Positions 34,394-42,749 of a stretch of 64,000 nt of DNA are shown here, piece after piece. The first letter of the stretch is position 1. Each line of letters opens with the position of its first letter. This DNA comes from Pseudonocardia parietis (lineage in GTDB: Bacteria > Actinomycetota > Actinomycetes > Mycobacteriales > Pseudonocardiaceae). The translations under genes and the position numbers were made by a program. Location of the stretch: positions 4,588,001-4,652,000 of the forward strand of contig NZ_JAGINU010000001.1 in the NCBI RefSeq assembly GCF_017876315.1, written 5' to 3'. The notes beneath the pieces are model-generated. The model did not search any database. It was not told the origin of the DNA and saw only the letters and a program-made list of their open reading frames with translations.

Positions 34394-34406
34394 CGCCCGC
34401 GGGCGT
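34393..34406. terminator. Possible terminator palindrome between convergent genes
   Basis: ACGCCCGCGGGCGT is a perfect 14-bp palindrome that begins on the last base of the cyclophilin stop codon, before the convergent hydrolase gene ends at 34413. The effective stem is short. Confidence 0.3.
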
Positions 34407-34412
34407 GCCCGA

Positions 34413-35183
34413 TCAGCCGGCCCGGCAGAACTCCGCGACCACCGGCCCGAGGGTCTCGACGGGCACGCCGTGCCAGCCCCCGGGCAGGCTGCGGTGGCGG
34501 GCGTTCGGCAGGGCGGCGGCGATGTCCGCTGCCCACCCGGTCAGGTCATCGCTGCTGCCCTGGCTGTCGAGCACGAGCGTGGGTGTCGCCACCGTAGCCA
34601 GCAGCGCGGTGGTGGTCGCGTGTGAGATCAGGCAGTCGTAGACCAGCGTGGGCGCGACCGCCTCGAGCACCGGCATCGACTCCTGCAGCCCGGCGAGCAC
34701 CTCGGGCCCGAGGTCACCCAGGAAGCGCTCCACCGCCTCGCGACGACGGTCGGTGGCCACCAACTCGGCGATCTCGGCGGTGAAGGCGGCATCATCCGGG
34801 TCGTCGTCGGCACCGATCGGGGGCTCCATCAGCACCAGCTTCTCGATGCCGGACCCGACCGCGCCCGCCTGCAGCGCGAGAAGCGCGCCGGAGGAGAACC
34901 CGTAGACACACGCGTTCCCGCCGGCCTGCGCGATCACCGCGGCCAGATCGTCGACCTCGCGCTGCACCGTGTACGGCAGCGTGTCCGAGCTGCCGCCGCG
35001 CCCTCGCCGGTCGTAAGTGAACACGGTGAACTCGTCCGCGAGCCACTTCCCCAGCCCGCGGACGTTGTCGAAGTCGCGGTAACCCAGCGCCGGGTCGACC
35101 AGGACCAGCGCCGGCCCGCTGCCGACGCGCTCGTAGGCGAGCACGGTGCCGTCACTCGACCGGACAGTGCCTGAAACGTCCAT
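34413..35183 (-). CDS. Alpha/beta-fold hydrolase
   Basis: This 256-residue hydrolase starts at ATG 35183 with GAGGAGG upstream. It has the nucleophile elbow YGFSSGALLAL (GxSxG), the RGRGGSSD segment after strand 4, and a catalytic His in LPGGWHGVPVETL. The substrate is not predictable. It is divergent from a TetR gene, and two palindromic operators fill the shared intergenic space, so it is almost certainly the regulator's target. Confidence 0.85.
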   Translation of the reverse strand: MDVSGTVRSSDGTVLAYERVGSGPALVLVDPALGYRDFDNVRGLGKWLADEFTVFTYDRRGRGGSSDTLPYTVQREVDDLAAVIAQAGGNACVYGFSSGALLALQAGAVGSGIEKLVLMEPPIGADDDPDDAAFTAEIAELVATDRRREAVERFLGDLGPEVLAGLQESMPVLEAVAPTLVYDCLISHATTTALLATVATPTLVLDSQGSSDDLTGWAADIAAALPNARHRSLPGGWHGVPVETLGPVVAEFCRAG

Positions 35184-35201
35184 CGCCAGCCTCCTCGGCG
35201 G

Positions 35202-35220
35202 GTACTGGACCGTACAGTAC
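35202..35220. promoter_or_regulatory. TetR operator O1
   Basis: GTACTGGACCGTACAGTAC is an imperfect 19-bp palindrome (one mismatched pair) with the same left half as the second operator. It is 18 bp upstream of the hydrolase start. Confidence 0.8.
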
Positions 35221-35227
35221 TCCCACG

Positions 35228-35246
35228 GTACTGGACCGTCCAGTAC
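35228..35246. promoter_or_regulatory. TetR operator O2
   Basis: GTACTGGACCGTCCAGTAC is a perfect 19-bp palindrome around a central C, 26 bp centre-to-centre from O1. It is 10 bp upstream of the tetR ATG, so binding should repress both divergent genes. Confidence 0.85.
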
Positions 35247-35256
35247 TGTCAGCGGG

Positions 35257-35904
35257 ATGAGCGAGGCGGTGGCACCCGAGACCGGCCGGTCGGCGCGCAA
35301 ACGCCGGGCGATCCTCGATGCGGCCCGCCCGCTGTTCCTGGCCCACGGCTACGCGGCCACGAGCATGGACGAGGTGGCCGCGCGGGCCGCGGTGTCCAAG
35401 CAGACCGTCTACAAGCAGTTCGTGGACAAGCAGCGCCTGTTCGCCGCGATCATCACCGGTGACATCGAGGAGGCCGAGGAGCTCACCCGGTCACTCGTCG
35501 ACGCCCTGCCGCAGACCCAGAACCTGGAGCGCGACCTGCGCGAGTTCGCCCGCCGGCACGTCGTCGAGGTGCTGGCGCCGCACCTGCTCCGGATGCGCCG
35601 CCTGCTCATCGGCGAGGCCGACCGGTTTCCCGACCTCGCCGCGGCCTGGTACTCGCGCGGGCCCGAGCAGGCACACGCCACGTTCGCCGGCTGGTTCACC
35701 ACGCTGGCCCAGCGCGGCCTGCTCCACGTCCCGGATCCGGCGCTGGCCGCCGAGCACTTCAACTGGCTGATCCTGGCCGCCCCGATCAACCGGGCCATGT
35801 TCACCGGCACCGAGGAGCCCGTCGAGCGGCTGCACTACTACGCCGACGAGGCAGTGCGGGTGTTCCTCGCCGCCTACGGCACCGCGCAGCAGAGCGCACG
35901 GTAG
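35257..35904 (+). CDS. TetR/AcrR-family repressor
   Basis: This 215-residue protein has an N-terminal TetR helix-turn-helix (RRAILDAARPLFLAHGYAAT, then SMDEVAARAAVSKQTVYKQF) and a C-terminal ligand-binding domain of the TetR_C_7/AefR-like type (RRLLIGEADRFPDLAAAWYS). The ATG at 35257 places the domain at the usual distance from the start. It is predicted to bind the two palindromes just upstream and to repress itself and the divergent hydrolase. Confidence 0.9.
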   Translation: MSEAVAPETGRSARKRRAILDAARPLFLAHGYAATSMDEVAARAAVSKQTVYKQFVDKQRLFAAIITGDIEEAEELTRSLVDALPQTQNLERDLREFARRHVVEVLAPHLLRMRRLLIGEADRFPDLAAAWYSRGPEQAHATFAGWFTTLAQRGLLHVPDPALAAEHFNWLILAAPINRAMFTGTEEPVERLHYYADEAVRVFLAAYGTAQQSAR

Positions 35905-35942
35905 GGCTTGCGCCCTCCCGGCCCCGACGACCGGTCACGGGG

Positions 35943-36150
35943 CTACGCCGGTTCGCGAACCATCGGCCACAGCGGTGGGCCGCCCGCGGCGGCGATCGGC
36001 GACCGCGCCCGGAATCCGTACCGCTCGTAGACGACCCGGTTCCGTGGGCTCGTCGCCTCCAGCCGGCACCCCGGCCCGGTCGGCCCGGTCCAGCACCGGC
36101 AGGATCAACGCGCTCCCGATGCCGCGGCCCCTACGGCGGCGCTTCGACTG
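35943..36150 (-). pseudogene. GNAT acetyltransferase remnant
   Basis: The minus strand holds the acetyl-CoA motif A (RRRGRGIGSALILPVLDRAD) and then, in another frame, LEATSPRNRVVYERYGFRAR and GGPPLWPMVREPA to a stop at 35943-35945. This is the C-terminal part of a GNAT protein with a frameshift near 36065-36080 and without its N-terminal two thirds. Confidence 0.7.
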
Positions 36151-36178
36151 GCCGATCGGGCCGCGCCATCGGCGGAGG

Positions 36179-36231
36179 ACAGCCCCGGATCGTCGCGGCC
36201 GGCACCGATGAGATCCCGGTGCGGGGGCTGT
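36179..36231. other. Hairpin-forming element 1
   Basis: The outer stem ACAGCCCC (36179-36186) / GGGGCTGT (36224-36231) encloses a further GCACCG/CGGTGC stem. It directly abuts element 2. Confidence 0.5.
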
Positions 36232-36272
36232 CCCTACCTGTGTCCGGCGGGTTGAGCCGGAGCGAGGTAGGG
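36232..36272. other. Hairpin-forming element 2
   Basis: Nested perfect stems: CCCTACCT / AGGTAGGG (8 bp), a symmetric 3x3 internal loop, then TCCGGC / GCCGGA (6 bp) closing a 7-nt loop. It could be a terminator for either strand, or part of a structured leader of the small gene 95 bp downstream. I do not recognise a riboswitch class. Confidence 0.5.
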
Positions 36273-36309
36273 GCGGCTCGATGGTCCGGGCGGCTCCTCC
36301 GGAACATCC

Positions 36310-36338
36310 TTGACAGGTCCGGACGATCTCGGAGATCG
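36310..36338 (+). promoter_or_regulatory. TTGACA hexamer with overlapping 15-bp palindrome
   Basis: TTGACA at 36310-36315 is a consensus -35 hexamer. The perfect palindrome CGATCTC-G-GAGATCG at 36324-36338 lies where the spacer and -10 should be, although no good -10 hexamer is seen. This suggests a repressor site over the promoter of the small gene at 36368. Confidence 0.4.
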
Positions 36339-36367
36339 ACCGGCACACACGGAAAGGAGCGGCGATC

Positions 36368-36610
36368 ATGTCCACCTCAGTCCTCCCCCGGTTGAGCCAC
36401 CGGGACCGAGCCGTGCTGCGCGCGATCGCCGCGGACCGCTGCACCGTCACCGACGACACGTGCCACTCGCTCACCATCGACGGCGTGTGCTTCTGCGACC
36501 AGTTCGTCGGGGTGCGACTGGCGGACGTCGGGCTCGTCGAGGCCTCCGGCCCCGCACCGCTGCGGCCGCACCTCACCGACGCGGGCCGCTCGCTGCTCAC
36601 CGCCGCGTGA
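36368..36610 (+). CDS. Small four-cysteine protein, winged-helix-like, unknown
   Basis: This 80-residue protein is well supported by an AAGGAG ribosome-binding site 9 nt before the ATG. An N-terminal helix (RDRAVLRAIAADR) and a C-terminal helix (HLTDAGRSLLTAA) look like the ends of a MarR/PadR-type winged helix. Between them lie Cys25, Cys32, Cys41 and Cys43 (CX6CX8CXC), a spacing that could hold zinc or an iron-sulfur cluster. It is convergent with rel (16 bp between stops). I do not recognise a named family; a metal- or redox-sensing regulator is an inference. Confidence 0.7.
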   Translation: MSTSVLPRLSHRDRAVLRAIAADRCTVTDDTCHSLTIDGVCFCDQFVGVRLADVGLVEASGPAPLRPHLTDAGRSLLTAA

Positions 36611-36626
36611 CCCACGCACCAGGTGC

Positions 36627-38960
36627 TTACGCCGCGCTGGTGACCCGGTAGACGTCGTAGACACCCTCGATGTTGCGCACCGCCTGCAGCAGGTGCCCCA
36701 GGTGCTTGGGGTCGCCCATCTCGAAGGAGAACCGGGACACCGCGACCCGGTCCCGCGACGTCGTCGTCGACGCGGACAGGATGTTGACCTTCTCGTCGGC
36801 CAGCACCTTGGTCACGTCGGACAGCAGCCGGTGCCGGTCGAGGGCCTCGACCTGGATCGCGACCAGGAACACCGACTCCGGGGACACCGACCAGGCGACG
36901 TCGACCAGCCGCTCCTCACGCGAGGTCAGGTCGCCCGCGTTGGTGCAGTCGGTGCGGTGCACGCTGATCCCGCCGCCGCGGGTGACGAACCCGAGGATCT
37001 CGTCGCCGGGTACCGGGGTGCAGCACCGGGCGAGCTTGACGTAGAGGTCGCCCATGGTGTTGCCGTCCACGTCCTGGACGACGACGCCGGCGTTCCCGGA
37101 CGGGCGCCGGTGCCGGACGGTGGACGGTGTGGCCCGCTCGGCGAGCTCCTCCTCCGCCTCCTCCTCGCCGCCGAACCAGGCGACCAGGCGCTGCACGACG
37201 TGCTGGGCGCTGGTCTGGTGCTCACCGACGGCGGCGTAGAGCGCGGAGACGTCGGTGTAGTGCAGCTCGCGGGCGATCGCGGACATCGCGTCGCCGGAGA
37301 TGAGCCGCTGCAGCGGCATCCCGGTGCGGCGCGCCTCCCGGGTGATGGCCTCCTTGCCCTCCTCGACGGCCTCCTCGCGGCGCTCCTTGGCGAACCACTG
37401 CTTGATCTTGGCCTTGGCCCGCGGGGACTTCGCGATGGCCAGCCAGTCGCGGGACGGGCCGGCGTCCTCGGCCTTGGAGGTGAAGATCTCGACGACGTCA
37501 CCGGAGGACAGCTGCCGCTCCAGTGCGACGAGCTTGCCGTTGACCCGCGACCCGATGCAGCGGTGCCCGACCTCGGTGTGCACCGCGTAGGCGAGGTCGA
37601 TCGGGGTGGAGCCGGTGGGCAGGGTGACGACGTCGCCCTTGGGGGTGAAGACGAAGATCTCCCGCGCGGCGAGGTCGAAGCGCAGCGAGTCGAGGAACTC
37701 GCCCGGGTCGGCGGCCTCGCGCTGCCAGTCGAGCAGCTGGCGCATCCACGCCATCTCCTCGACCTCGACCTCCTTGCCCTGGCCGCCCTTGATCTCCTTG
37801 TAGCGCCAGTGCGCGGCGATCCCGTACTCGGCGGTGCGGTGCATCGCGTGCGTGCGGATCTGGACCTCGAGAGGCTTGCCGTCCGGACCGATCACCGTGG
37901 TGTGCAGCGACTGGTAGACGCCGAAGCGGGGCTGGGCGATGTAGTCCTTGAACCGGCCCGGCATCGGCTGCCACAGCGCGTGCACCATGCCGATCGCGGC
38001 GTAGCAGTCGCGCACCTCGTCGACGAGCACGCGGACGCCGACGAGGTCGTGGATGTCGTCGAAGTCCCGGCCCTTGACGATCATCTTGCGGTAGATCGAG
38101 TAGTAGTGCTTGGGTCGTCCCTCGACCTTCGCCGGGATCCGCGCCGAGTCCAGCTGCGAGGTCACCTCGTCGATGACCTGGCGCAGGTAGGTGTCACGCG
38201 ACGGCGCCCGGTCGGCGACCAGCCGCACGATCTCCTGGTACTTCTTCGGCTGCAGGATCGCGAACGACAGGTCCTCCAGCTCCAGCTTCACCGTGGCCAT
38301 GCCGAGCCGGTGCGCGAGCGGGGCGAACACCTCGAGGGTCTCGTTCGCCTTCTTGACCTGCTTCTCCGGGCGCAGGAAACGCATGGTGCGCATGTTGTGC
38401 AGCCGGTCGGACAGCTTGATGACCAGCACCCGGGGGTCGCGTGCCATCGCGACGACCATCTTGCGGATCGTCTCGGCCTCGGCCGCGTTGCCGAACTCGA
38501 CCTTGTCCAGCTTGGTGACGCCGTCGACCAGGTGCGCGACCTCGTCGCCGAAGTCGGCGCGCAGCCGTTCCAGGGAGTAGTCGGTGTCCTCGACGGTGTC
38601 GTGCAGCAGGGCCGCGACCAGCGTCGTGGTGTCCATCCCGAGCTCGGCGAGGATCGTGGAGACCGCGAGCGGATGGGTGATGTAGGGGTCACCGGACTTG
38701 CGGGTCTGCCCCTCGTGCTTGGACTCGGCGACGTCGTAGGCCCGCTGCAGGAGCATCAGGTCGGCCTTGGGGTGCAGCGACCGGTGCACCGCGGCCAGCG
38801 GTTCGAGAACCGGCTTGACGATCGCGACCCGCTGCGGTGTCATCCGCCGCGCGATCCGCGCCCGGACCCGCCGTGTCGCGGACGGGCGCGGCGGTTCGTC
38901 GTCGGCAGGAGTCAGCGGCCGGGTGGCCGGGTGTGCGCTCGTCCGGTCGACCTCGGTCAC
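36627..38960 (-). CDS. rel: Bifunctional (p)ppGpp synthetase/hydrolase Rel
   Basis: Rel makes and degrades (p)ppGpp in the stringent response, on starved ribosomes. The 777-residue protein starts at GTG 38960 behind AGGAGG. The hydrolase HD domain has LLHDTVEDTDYSLE near residue 117 and VIKLSDRLHNMRTMRFL. The synthetase domain has GRDFDDIHDLVGVRVLVDEV and YQSLHTTVIGPDGKPLEVQI. The C-terminal half has a TGS domain (FTPKGDVVTLPTGSTPIDLA), a helical part, a Cys-Cys zinc-finger-like KLARCCTPVPGDEILGFVTR and an ACT domain. Both active sites look intact. It follows apt and secFD on the same strand. Confidence 0.96.
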   Translation of the reverse strand: MTEVDRTSAHPATRPLTPADDEPPRPSATRRVRARIARRMTPQRVAIVKPVLEPLAAVHRSLHPKADLMLLQRAYDVAESKHEGQTRKSGDPYITHPLAVSTILAELGMDTTTLVAALLHDTVEDTDYSLERLRADFGDEVAHLVDGVTKLDKVEFGNAAEAETIRKMVVAMARDPRVLVIKLSDRLHNMRTMRFLRPEKQVKKANETLEVFAPLAHRLGMATVKLELEDLSFAILQPKKYQEIVRLVADRAPSRDTYLRQVIDEVTSQLDSARIPAKVEGRPKHYYSIYRKMIVKGRDFDDIHDLVGVRVLVDEVRDCYAAIGMVHALWQPMPGRFKDYIAQPRFGVYQSLHTTVIGPDGKPLEVQIRTHAMHRTAEYGIAAHWRYKEIKGGQGKEVEVEEMAWMRQLLDWQREAADPGEFLDSLRFDLAAREIFVFTPKGDVVTLPTGSTPIDLAYAVHTEVGHRCIGSRVNGKLVALERQLSSGDVVEIFTSKAEDAGPSRDWLAIAKSPRAKAKIKQWFAKERREEAVEEGKEAITREARRTGMPLQRLISGDAMSAIARELHYTDVSALYAAVGEHQTSAQHVVQRLVAWFGGEEEAEEELAERATPSTVRHRRPSGNAGVVVQDVDGNTMGDLYVKLARCCTPVPGDEILGFVTRGGGISVHRTDCTNAGDLTSREERLVDVAWSVSPESVFLVAIQVEALDRHRLLSDVTKVLADEKVNILSASTTTSRDRVAVSRFSFEMGDPKHLGHLLQAVRNIEGVYDVYRVTSAA

Positions 38961-39044
38961 CGCACCTCCTCATCGTGCCTGGTAGCGGGAGTGGTCCGGC
39001 CCGAGGATAGTCCGCGGGCCGCCGAGGAGCGGAACGCGGCGGTC

Positions 39045-39614
39045 CTAGGCGCTCAACAGCGCGTCCACCTGCAGGCCACCCAGCTGCGCCCGGCCGTTCA
39101 ACGCGGTCAGTTCCAGCAGGGTGCCGAACCCGACGATCTCCGCCCCGGCGTCGGCGAGCAGCGCGCAGGCCGCGGCCGCGGTCCCGCCGGTGGCCAGGAC
39201 GTCGTCGACGACGTACACCCGGGCGCCCGGCTCCACGACGCCGGCCGGGAGTTCCAGCGTGGCCCGGCCGTACTCGAGGTCGTAGGTCCGCGACGCGGCG
39301 ACGGCGGGCAGCTTGCCCGCCTTGCGGACCGGCACGGTCCCGACCCCGGCGACGAGCGCGACCGCCGCCCCGAGCAGGAATCCGCGGGCCTCGACGCCGA
39401 TCACGAGGTCGGCGCCACCGGTGTGCGCGGCGAGCTCGGTGCTGACCGTCGCGAACGAGCCACCGTCCGCGAGCACCGGCGTGATGTCGCGGAACAGCAC
39501 CCCGGGCTCGGGGTAGTCGGGAACCGTGCGGACGAGCTCGGCGACCCGCAACAGGTCGTCGACCGACTCCCCCGCGATGCCCGGCCCGACCCGGATGCTC
39601 TCGAAGGCGGTCAC
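39045..39614 (-). CDS. apt: Adenine phosphoribosyltransferase
   Basis: Apt salvages adenine to AMP with PRPP. The 189-residue protein contains GVLFRDITPVLAD, VIGVEARGFLLGAAVA and the PRPP motif VYVVDDVLATGGTAAAA. The GTG start overlaps the secF stop by 4 bp, and rel follows, the common apt-rel pairing of actinomycetes. Confidence 0.94.
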   Translation of the reverse strand: MTAFESIRVGPGIAGESVDDLLRVAELVRTVPDYPEPGVLFRDITPVLADGGSFATVSTELAAHTGGADLVIGVEARGFLLGAAVALVAGVGTVPVRKAGKLPAVAASRTYDLEYGRATLELPAGVVEPGARVYVVDDVLATGGTAAAACALLADAGAEIVGFGTLLELTALNGRAQLGGLQVDALLSA

Positions 39615-40774
39615 CGGCGCCGCCGCCCGGTCTTGCCGGTCGGGCGGGCGCCCGGGCGGGGCGCGGGGGCGGTGCGGGAAGTACTGCTCACGGTCGCGAG
39701 CGTATCCGTCGCCTCGGGGGCCTCCTGCTCGACCACCTCCCCGTTGCGGACGGCGGCGGTGCGGGCCCGGCGGGCGGCGACCCGCTCGGCCTGGTCACGG
39801 AACCGGCTGTCGCGCATCTTGATGTCGACCAGCACCGGGGTGGCGAGCAGCAGCGACGAGACGACACCGGTGATCATGCCGACGAGCTGGACCAGCGCCA
39901 GGTCGGCCAGCGTGCCGACGCCGAGCAGCCCCACCCCGATCACGAGCAGGCCGAGCACCGGCAGGATCGCGATCAGCGAGGTGTTCATCGACCGCATGAG
40001 GGTCTGGTTCAGCGCCAGGTTCGCGGCCTCGGCGTAGGTGCGTCGGGTCAGCTTCAGAAGCCCGCGCGAGTTCTCCCGCACCTTGTCGAACACGACGACG
40101 GTGTCGTACAGCGAGAAGCCGAGGATCGTCAGCAGGCCGATGACAGTGGCCGGAGTGACCTCCAGCCCGATGATCGAGTAGATACCCGCGGTCACGATGA
40201 TGTCGTTGACCAGCGCGACCAGCGCGGCCGCGGCCATCGCCCGCTCGAAGTACACGGCCAGGAAGAGCGTGACGAGCACGATGAACACCACCAGCGCGAT
40301 CAGCGCCTGGGTGGTGACCTCGCCGCCCCAGGTGCCGGAGACCTGGGAGTCGCTGATCGAGCCCACGCTGGGAGCGCCGTCGGCGCCCAGGGGCTGGAGC
40401 TGGGTGAACAGTGCGTCCCGCAGCGGGACCAGCTGATCGGGGGTCAGCGGTTCGGACTGCAGCACGATCGACGCCGTGTCCCCGGTGCCGACCGCCTGCG
40501 CGGTCTCCGGGGTCGTGCCGATCACGCCCCGGTAGACCTCCTCGACCTGCTCGACGGAGATCGCCCCGTTCGCCCCGTTCGCCGGCAGCTGGATCTGGGA
40601 CCCGCCGGTGAAGTCGATGCCGAGGTTGAAGCCTCGCAGCAGCAACGACGCCAGGCAGATCGCGAGCAGCACGCCGAAGCCGATGTACCAGAGCTTCGTG
40701 CGCCCGACGATGTCGACGCTCGCGGTGCCGGTGGTGAGCCGGGTCCAGCCCGACATCCGCTCCGGGGCGGTCAT
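39611..40774 (-). CDS. secF: Protein translocase subunit SecF
   Basis: SecF with SecD uses the proton motive force to pull exported proteins through SecYEG. The 387-residue protein shows six membrane helices: the first with GFNLGIDFTGGSQIQL, an external P1-like loop, and the conserved FSLYDTVVVFDKVRENSRG and ALNQTLMRSMNTSLIAILPV. A basic Ala/Pro/Thr-rich tail ends the protein. It overlaps secD and apt by 4 bp each. Confidence 0.95.
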   Translation of the reverse strand: MTAPERMSGWTRLTTGTASVDIVGRTKLWYIGFGVLLAICLASLLLRGFNLGIDFTGGSQIQLPANGANGAISVEQVEEVYRGVIGTTPETAQAVGTGDTASIVLQSEPLTPDQLVPLRDALFTQLQPLGADGAPSVGSISDSQVSGTWGGEVTTQALIALVVFIVLVTLFLAVYFERAMAAAALVALVNDIIVTAGIYSIIGLEVTPATVIGLLTILGFSLYDTVVVFDKVRENSRGLLKLTRRTYAEAANLALNQTLMRSMNTSLIAILPVLGLLVIGVGLLGVGTLADLALVQLVGMITGVVSSLLLATPVLVDIKMRDSRFRDQAERVAARRARTAAVRNGEVVEQEAPEATDTLATVSSTSRTAPAPRPGARPTGKTGRRRR

Positions 40775-42582
40775 GCGCCCGCTCCCTTCGAGGTCGAGGC
40801 GGTGTTCGCCTTCCGTCCCACGGCGGGGGTCGAGCGACGGTGCCGGGCACCGATCCGGTCGACGGCGCCGAGTGCGGACAGCTCGGGTTTGCCGAGCGTC
40901 TTCGACCGGGAGATCAGCACGACCAGCGGGAAGGTCACCAGGAACACCACGACCAGGTCGAGCACGGTGGACATGCCGAGGGTGAACGCGAACCCGCGGA
41001 CCTCGCCGACGGCGAGGATGTAGAGCACCGCGGCGGCGAGGAAGCTGACCGCGTCCGCGGTGAGGATCGTCCGGCGGGCCCGCTCCCAGGACCGCGGGAC
41101 GGCCGAGCGGAACGTCCGGCCCTCACGCATCTCGTCCTTGAGCCGCTCGAAGAAGATCACGAACGAGTCCGCGGTGATGCCGATCGCGATGATGAACCCG
41201 GCGACGCCTGCGAGGTCGAGGGTGAACCCGATCCACCGCCCGAGCAGGATCAGCATCGCGTAGACGATCAGACCGGACAGGGCCAACGACAGGATCGTCA
41301 GCAGGCCGAGCAGTCGGTAGTAGAACATGCAGTAGGCGAACACCAGGGCCAGCCCGACGGCACCGGCGATCAGCCCGGCCTCCAGCGAGGCCAGGCCGAG
41401 GGTGGCCGAGACGGTCTGCGCGGTGCCGGAGTCGAACGCCAGCGGCAGCGAGCCGTAGCGCAGCGTCTGGGCGAGGTCCTGGGCGCGTTCCTGGCTGAAC
41501 TGCCCGCTGATCTGCGTCGGGCCCCAGATCGGCTGGTTGATCGCCGGTGCGGACACGACATCGCCGTCGAGCACGAACGCGGTCTGCTTGCCGACGTTCT
41601 CGGTCGTGTACTGGCCCCACGCGTCGGCCGCGGCCTGCTCGAAGGTCAGGCTGACCACCCAGCCCGCGCTGTCCTGGCTCTGCTGGGCCTGGGCCGAGGC
41701 GATCTCGGTGCCCTCGATGAACGACGGGCCGAGGACGTACTTGGCGGCACCGTCGGTACCGCAGGTGACCAGCGGCTTCGTCGGGTCGTCGTAACCCTGC
41801 AGCGGGTCCGGGGCGGCGCAGTCCAGCGCGAGCAGTGCCTGCAGCTGGGTGGCCTGGTCCTCGCTCTGCCGGGTCGCGCGCAGCTGCGCCACCTCGGCGG
41901 CGACCCGCGGGTCGTCCGGGGATGCGGCGCCGGTCGGCGGTGCCGGCGGCTCCGGCGGTGGTGGCGGGTCCTGCAGCGGTGCCGGGTCCTGCAGCGGTGT
42001 GGTCTGCGCGACGGGAGCGACGGCGCGCGACTGCTCGGCCGGGTCGCCCTGGCTCTGCGGCTGCGACTGCGGCTGCGGCTGGGCCGGCTCGGCGGGCGGC
42101 GGGGCGTTCGGTGCGGGCTGCGGCACCGGCTGTTGCCCGCCGGGGGTCTGGCCGGTCTGGTCCTGGCCCGGTGCCGGCTGCTGCGCGGCCGGCCCGGCCG
42201 GGACCTCCTGGATCACCTCACGGAACCGCAGCTGGGCGGTCTGGCCCAGCGAGCGGGCCTGCTCGCCCTCGTCACCGGGGACGGTGATGACCAGGTTGCT
42301 GCCGTCCAGCTGCACCTCGGCGCCGCTGACCCCGAGCCCGTTGACCCGCTGCTCGATGATCTCCTGCGCCTGCACCAGCTGGTCCCGCGGCGGCGGCTGA
42401 CCGTCGGTCGTGCGGGCGGTGAGCGTGACGCGGGTGCCACCCTGCAGGTCGATGCCCAGCTTCGGCGTCAGGTTCCCGCCGCCGGTGAACAGCACCAGCG
42501 AGTAGAGGACGACGACGATGCCCAGGAAGGCCGTCAGGTAGCGCCAGGGGCGCAGTCGCTGCTGCCCCGAGGACGTTGCCAC
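40771..42582 (-). CDS. secD: Protein translocase subunit SecD
   Basis: SecD is the partner of SecF. The 603-residue protein starts at GTG 42582 with GGGAG upstream. The first helix is followed by LGIDLQGGTRVTLTA. The large external P1 domain is split by an insertion of about 110 residues rich in Pro, Gln and Ala (roughly residues 118-225). The membrane core has AGFIIAIGITADSFVIFFER and the last helices with EVRGFAFTLGMSTVLDLVVV. The insertion is typical of actinomycete SecD but unusually Gln/Pro-rich here. Confidence 0.95.
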   Translation of the reverse strand: MATSSGQQRLRPWRYLTAFLGIVVVLYSLVLFTGGGNLTPKLGIDLQGGTRVTLTARTTDGQPPPRDQLVQAQEIIEQRVNGLGVSGAEVQLDGSNLVITVPGDEGEQARSLGQTAQLRFREVIQEVPAGPAAQQPAPGQDQTGQTPGGQQPVPQPAPNAPPPAEPAQPQPQSQPQSQGDPAEQSRAVAPVAQTTPLQDPAPLQDPPPPPEPPAPPTGAASPDDPRVAAEVAQLRATRQSEDQATQLQALLALDCAAPDPLQGYDDPTKPLVTCGTDGAAKYVLGPSFIEGTEIASAQAQQSQDSAGWVVSLTFEQAAADAWGQYTTENVGKQTAFVLDGDVVSAPAINQPIWGPTQISGQFSQERAQDLAQTLRYGSLPLAFDSGTAQTVSATLGLASLEAGLIAGAVGLALVFAYCMFYYRLLGLLTILSLALSGLIVYAMLILLGRWIGFTLDLAGVAGFIIAIGITADSFVIFFERLKDEMREGRTFRSAVPRSWERARRTILTADAVSFLAAAVLYILAVGEVRGFAFTLGMSTVLDLVVVFLVTFPLVVLISRSKTLGKPELSALGAVDRIGARHRRSTPAVGRKANTASTSKGAGA

Positions 42583-42749
42583 GTGTTGATCTCCCGAATC
42601 CGGCTCGCGAGGCGGCCACGGCCGGCCTCACGGTCTCGTCGCCCGGCATCGACCGGCCCGGCAGCACGGACCGTCGCCGGCCGTGCACCGGACCCGGCCG
42701 CGGTGCCGAGGCCGCCCGGAGCGGGCCCGGCGGCCCGCTCCCGACATGC

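Noticed and set aside
36693..40037. A plus-strand frame of over 1,100 codons opposite rel, apt and secF
   Set aside because: Shadow of high-GC genes on the other strand: composition dominated by Arg, Gly, Val, Leu and Asp, with no conserved motif.
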